Assembly (NCBI RefSeq): GCF_003458415.1
Contig: NZ_QRUF01000007.1
Span: 42,083 to 106,082 of the forward strand
DNA: 64,000 nucleotides
Direction of reading: 5' to 3'
Source of the DNA: Collinsella sp. AF25-2LB
Lineage (GTDB): Bacteria; Actinomycetota; Coriobacteriia; Coriobacteriales; Coriobacteriaceae
Both the position numbers and the translations under genes were made by a program. Under the pieces are notes generated by a model. It was not told where the DNA came from and made no database searches. It saw only the letters and a program-made list of their open reading frames with translations. Of the stretch, positions 61,033 through 64,000 are shown piece by piece (positions within the stretch are counted from its first letter, which is position 1; every line of letters starts with the position of its first letter).

Positions 61033-61539
61033 CTATTGGAAAAGGATGCCGAAGATGTATTTGGTGATGGCGGAGCGGCGGATGACCCCCACGAGTTTGC
61101 CCTCGTCATCAACCACAGGAAGCTTCTTGAACTTCTTCTTCGCCAGCAGCGCGGCGACGCGGGCGATGCTCTGCTCGGGACGGGCACACACTACCTGGCG
61201 CGTCGCGAAATCCATGACGCAGCGATCCTTCAGGTCTTCGATGCGCTGCTCAAGGCTCTGATCGTCGAAGTACAGCATGGACGCGTCGCCGCCCGTGAAG
61301 ATGGTGTGAGCGCGATGCTGCGCGATGGCTCCCATGACATCGCCGTCGGAGATGAACCCGACCACCTGGTTGCGCTCATCGATTACGGGCATGCTGCTCA
61401 CCTCGTTTTCGGCGAGCATGCGCACCACGTCGGAAATCGTGCAATCCTGCGTGCAGGTGAACGGCTCTTCAATCATGATGCTCGAAACGGGCGTCCCCTC
61501 GAGCTCGAGCGGGATGCGCTCGGACAGAATCTCGGACAT
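61033..61539 (-). CDS. Tandem CBS-domain protein
   Basis: A 168-residue protein with two CBS motifs. The first has TISDVVRMLAENEVSSMPVID plus GFISDGDVMG, the second has ARVAALLAKKKFKKLPVVD plus GVIRRSAI. CBS pairs bind adenosine nucleotides and regulate partner proteins. The gene starts three bases after the MFS stop, with AGGAGG overlapping that stop, so it is co-translated with the exporter. A regulatory role on transport is possible but not shown. Confidence 0.88.
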   Translation of the reverse strand: MSEILSERIPLELEGTPVSSIMIEEPFTCTQDCTISDVVRMLAENEVSSMPVIDERNQVVGFISDGDVMGAIAQHRAHTIFTGGDASMLYFDDQSLEQRIEDLKDRCVMDFATRQVVCARPEQSIARVAALLAKKKFKKLPVVDDEGKLVGVIRRSAITKYIFGILFQ

Positions 61540-61542
61540 CGC

Positions 61543-62982
61543 TTATGCCTCCTTCGTTTTCGGTGCGGTTTTCTTGGTGCGCACGCTGAATATGGCGCAG
61601 ATAAGGGAAACGAGGCCGATTGCCGCGCACACCTTGTAAGCGACGCCCGCGCCCACGGCGGTGGCTACTTGGATGCTCGCATCGACGCCGGCCGACGCGG
61701 TGACGCTTGTCATGACCGTGATGATGAGCGCCGTGCACAAACCGCCGGCGACCTGGCGGCCGGTGTTCGCGATGGCGTTGCCGTGGGCGATCATGTCATT
61801 TTTCAAGGCATTGACACCCCATGTGTTCACCGGCATGTTCGCGAGCGACTGGCCGGCGGACTGCAGCATGCAGAACAGCGCAACCACCAAGATGGGCGTG
61901 TTTACCGTCGAAAGCGAGAGCAGGAACAGGGCGCCGGTCATGAGGGCCAGGCCGACGATCGAGATGGCACGCGGACCGAACTTGTCGAACACCACGCCGG
62001 AGATAGGGCTGATGATGATGCCCACCGCCGCGGCGGGAAGCATGGCCATGCCGGTTTCGAAGGCCGAAGCGCCAAGCGAGGTTTGCAGCAGCAACGGCAA
62101 CAGCGTGTTGGTGACCAGGCATGCGGCGTTGATGAGCGTGACGATGATGGCGGCCACGCGGAAATCGCGCGTCTTGAGCGTGCCCAGTTGAAGCAGCGGG
62201 TCCTCGATTTTGCCCTGGCGTACGACGAACAGCACCAAGCACACGACACCCGCGACGATCGAGCCGAGCACCACGGGGTTGCCCCAACCCATCGACGAGG
62301 CGCTCGAGAACCCGTAGAGAAGTCCGCCGAAGGCGATGGTGGAGAGGACGACCGAGGGCAGGTCGAGCTTGGGGTTCTTCAGCTCGCCCACGTTTTTCAG
62401 CATGAACACGCCCAGCACCAGCACGAGAATTGCGAGGGGGACGATGGCGCCGATCATGGTGCGCCAGCCGTACGTGTCGATCACCGCACCGCCTACGACG
62501 GGGCCGACCGCGGGACCCGCCGACATGACGATGCCCGCCATGCCCATAGCCGTTCCTCGTTTCTCGACGGGGAACACCAGCATGGGAACCACCGAGACAA
62601 GCGGCATGAGCACGCCTGAGCCCGCCGCTTGCAACACGCGACCGATGATGAGGAACAGGAAATCAGGGGCTGCGGCGCACAGCAGCGTGCCCAGCGCGAA
62701 CACCAGCGTCGCCCCGAAGAATAGCGCGCGGGTGCTGAACTTGTCGATAAGGAACGCCGAAACGGGGACCATGATGCCGCTCACCAGCGGGTATATGGAC
62801 ATGATCCACTGGGCAGTCGAGGCATCGATGGCGAAATCGGACATGATGACCGGCAGCGCAGGCGACATCACCGTTTGGTTCAGTAGCGCCAAGAAGGCAC
62901 CCAGGACGACGACCGCGACGATGCGGATCTGGGTACCGGTAATGCGCCCATTGGCGGGCGCGACCGTACAATTATCAGACAT
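61543..62982 (-). CDS. DHA2-family (EmrB/QacA-like) MFS exporter
   Basis: A 479-residue carrier with about fourteen hydrophobic segments, as in drug:proton antiporters of the DHA2 family. Early segments contain LNQTVMSPALPVIMSDFAID, the motif-A-like loop FLIDKFSTRALF, and the antiporter motif C at MSAGPAVGPVVGGAVIDTYG. AAGGAAG precedes the ATG. It forms an operon with the CBS-domain gene. Substrates cannot be predicted. Confidence 0.9.
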   Translation of the reverse strand: MSDNCTVAPANGRITGTQIRIVAVVVLGAFLALLNQTVMSPALPVIMSDFAIDASTAQWIMSIYPLVSGIMVPVSAFLIDKFSTRALFFGATLVFALGTLLCAAAPDFLFLIIGRVLQAAGSGVLMPLVSVVPMLVFPVEKRGTAMGMAGIVMSAGPAVGPVVGGAVIDTYGWRTMIGAIVPLAILVLVLGVFMLKNVGELKNPKLDLPSVVLSTIAFGGLLYGFSSASSMGWGNPVVLGSIVAGVVCLVLFVVRQGKIEDPLLQLGTLKTRDFRVAAIIVTLINAACLVTNTLLPLLLQTSLGASAFETGMAMLPAAAVGIIISPISGVVFDKFGPRAISIVGLALMTGALFLLSLSTVNTPILVVALFCMLQSAGQSLANMPVNTWGVNALKNDMIAHGNAIANTGRQVAGGLCTALIITVMTSVTASAGVDASIQVATAVGAGVAYKVCAAIGLVSLICAIFSVRTKKTAPKTKEA

Positions 62983-63502
62983 AAGCTTCCTTCGTATCTA
63001 TTCGATTCTTCGCCGAAGGCGCGCCGGCCCACGGGCGAAATAACATGCACGTGCTATGCGTGCATCAGATACGACAGGAAGAAAGCGGCTGCTCAGAGCG
63101 CACTTGGGGAACAACAGGAGAGGCCCCGTATACCAGGGGCCGCCGAATTGCGATGTATGCTTTGGTCAAATCCTTCATAGCGGGGAGGTATTCTAGCAGC
63201 CGTCTTCGCCCCTTTCAAGGGATGTAACCCAGACGTTGATTTTCTTCACCGAGGCGCCATCGTTGACGGGTGGCGTGCTTCTCTATCGCCACACCGCGGG
63301 GCGAGGGAACGCCGCGGCGAGCTTGTACATCGGCTATGTGTGCAGCTGCGAGCGTGTCGCCGGCGCGCGCTGGGCGCCAGTCCGATCCGGCCGACTCTTG
63401 CCGACGGTCGGTCGCCGTCCTCCTCCATCTCCGCCTGCTCTGTTTTTGCTCGGCTCCCTTGTCGTATCATGGACGGACGAGAATTGAGCGAAGGCGGTAC
63501 GT
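62983..63502. other. Divergent intergenic region
   Basis: About 520 bases between the MFS and the ArsC-like genes. It contains a GGCCCC/GGGGCC hairpin near 63121-63143 and AT-richer stretches that may hold the two promoters. Short open frames here overlap each other on both strands and have no family support. Confidence 0.5.
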
Positions 63503-63844
63503 ATGAACATCCAGATATTCGGCACGAAGAAAAGCTTCGATACTAAGAAGGCGCAGCGCTATTTCAAGGAACGTCGTGTGAAGTTCCAGTTCATCGACTT
63601 GAAGGAAAAGGGGATGAGCAAAGGCGAGCTCGAAAGCGTGGCGCGCGCCGTCGGCGGGATCGACGCTGTGATCGATCCAAAGGCGAAAGATGCCGACACG
63701 GTTGCGCTCGTACAGTATCTTGCTGCCGACCAGAAGTTCGAAAAGGTGCTCGATAACCAGCAGATTCTTCGTGAGCCCATCGTTCGCAACGGCCGCCAGG
63801 CAACCGTTGGCTACGAGCCTGACGTGTGGAAGGGCTGGGAATAA
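63503..63844 (+). CDS. ArsC/Spx-like thioredoxin-fold protein lacking the catalytic cysteine
   Basis: A 113-residue protein of the ArsC/Spx/YffB family: MNIQIFGTKKSFDTKKAQRY at the start, a FQFIDLKEKGMSKGEL segment, and LREPIVRNGRQATVGYEPDVW at the end with the conserved REP-I pattern. The N-terminal cysteine of ArsC and the CxxC of Spx are replaced here by KKSFD, so arsenate reductase activity is unlikely. A role in RNA polymerase binding, as for Spx, would need other residues and is not supported. It is single, with a terminator downstream. Confidence 0.85.
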   Translation: MNIQIFGTKKSFDTKKAQRYFKERRVKFQFIDLKEKGMSKGELESVARAVGGIDAVIDPKAKDADTVALVQYLAADQKFEKVLDNQQILREPIVRNGRQATVGYEPDVWKGWE

Positions 63845-63848
63845 AGTG

Positions 63849-63890
63849 AAGCGCCCACGCCCGTGGTTTTATCCACGGACGCGGGCGCTT
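63849..63890 (+). terminator. Hairpin after the ArsC-like gene
   Basis: AAGCGCCC pairs with GGGCGCTT and, inside, CGTGG with CCACG. No long T-tract follows. It starts five bases after the stop codon. Confidence 0.65.
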
Positions 63891-63966
63891 GCGTAAGACG
63901 TCTCTTGTCGTTTGAGTGGAGCGCCCCGGCGGCGCTGAACAACGCGCCCCGGTGACGTGGTGAACT

Positions 63967-64000
63967 GCCTCCCATTTCTTGGACACAAGAAATGGGAGGC
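63967..64000. repeat. Perfect 15-bp inverted repeat at the window edge
   Basis: GCCTCCCATTTCTTG and CAAGAAATGGGAGGC are separated by GACA. The structure touches the end of the window, so it may continue. It could be a terminator or an insertion-sequence end. Confidence 0.6.

Noticed and set aside
60664..62619. A 651-codon open frame on the plus strand
   Set aside because: It lies antisense to the Ogt-like, CBS and MFS genes and is dominated by His, Arg, Asp and Gly, as antisense shadows of GC-rich genes are.

Overview
The window is a high-GC chromosomal segment of a Coriobacteriia gut actinobacterium, most like Collinsella. This rests on recognition of gene content (a GatCAB operon, a type I-alpha-like glutamine synthetase beside a GlnR-like regulator, Spa-type sortase pili, a P-type ATPase with a DUF6110-type partner) and on many dispersed palindromes; no database search was run. 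Most genes lie on the minus strand.

Layout. 1-5.4 kb: UPF0210 C-terminus, a methyltransferase, YhbY, and a 999-residue STAND/SARP-type regulator. 5.8-9.8 kb: amino-sugar and cell-wall precursor genes (nagB, a PTS EIIA-Glc protein, glmM) and the rplM-rpsI operon. 10-16 kb: a patatin lipase, a 62-bp tandem repeat, tmRNA, a RelB/DinJ-PIN toxin-antitoxin pair, and a heavy-metal P-type ATPase with a DUF6110-like partner. 16.6-20.1 kb: gatCAB. 20.4-30.7 kb: a sortase-assembled pilus locus (class C sortase, backbone pilin, ancillary pilin, beta-helix tip adhesin) with an AbiE-like pair inserted between sortase and pilins. 31-41.3 kb: a HAD phosphatase, an MFS carrier, molybdopterin genes (moaA and a moaC-mobB fusion), a PD-(D/E)XK-like gene and a heterodimeric ABC exporter. 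41.5-44.1 kb: a MATE exporter and a Phd/PIN cassette between two related gene-end relics. 44.4-50.8 kb: ligA, htrA, and glnA with a GlnR-like gene. 50.9-51.8 kb: a HepT/MntA pair whose MntA carries an extra RelB/DinJ-like domain. 51.8-57.3 kb: a 2-keto-3-deoxygluconate regulon (LacI/KdgR-like, kdgK, eda, GntR, YczE/YitT membrane protein). 57.3-60.3 kb: an AAA ATPase, a broken tyrosine integrase and a tRNA-fMet 3' fragment, which mark a decayed mobile element. 60.5-63.9 kb: an Ogt-like protein, a DHA2-type exporter with a CBS protein, and an ArsC/Spx-like protein.

The most interesting signal is non-coding. Two loci (725-858 and 16471-16598) lie just 3' of unrelated genes. Each has perfect 32-34-bp inverted arms whose sequence differs between loci, around a conserved core. 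In the kdg regulon, two other candidate RNA motifs each occur twice. One is a long stem-loop with a fixed apical sequence, just after the operator of kdgK and of yczE. The other is a multi-stem element just before eda and yczE. In each pair the paired arms change together while loop segments stay identical, which is what structured regulatory RNAs look like.

A G9 tract just after the signal peptide of the tip adhesin, and a C8 tract between the ancillary and backbone pilin genes, make phase variation of the pilus plausible. Five copies of a CCACCAC hairpin and four copies of a larger palindrome are scattered between genes; several genes that look recently acquired are flanked by such palindromes.
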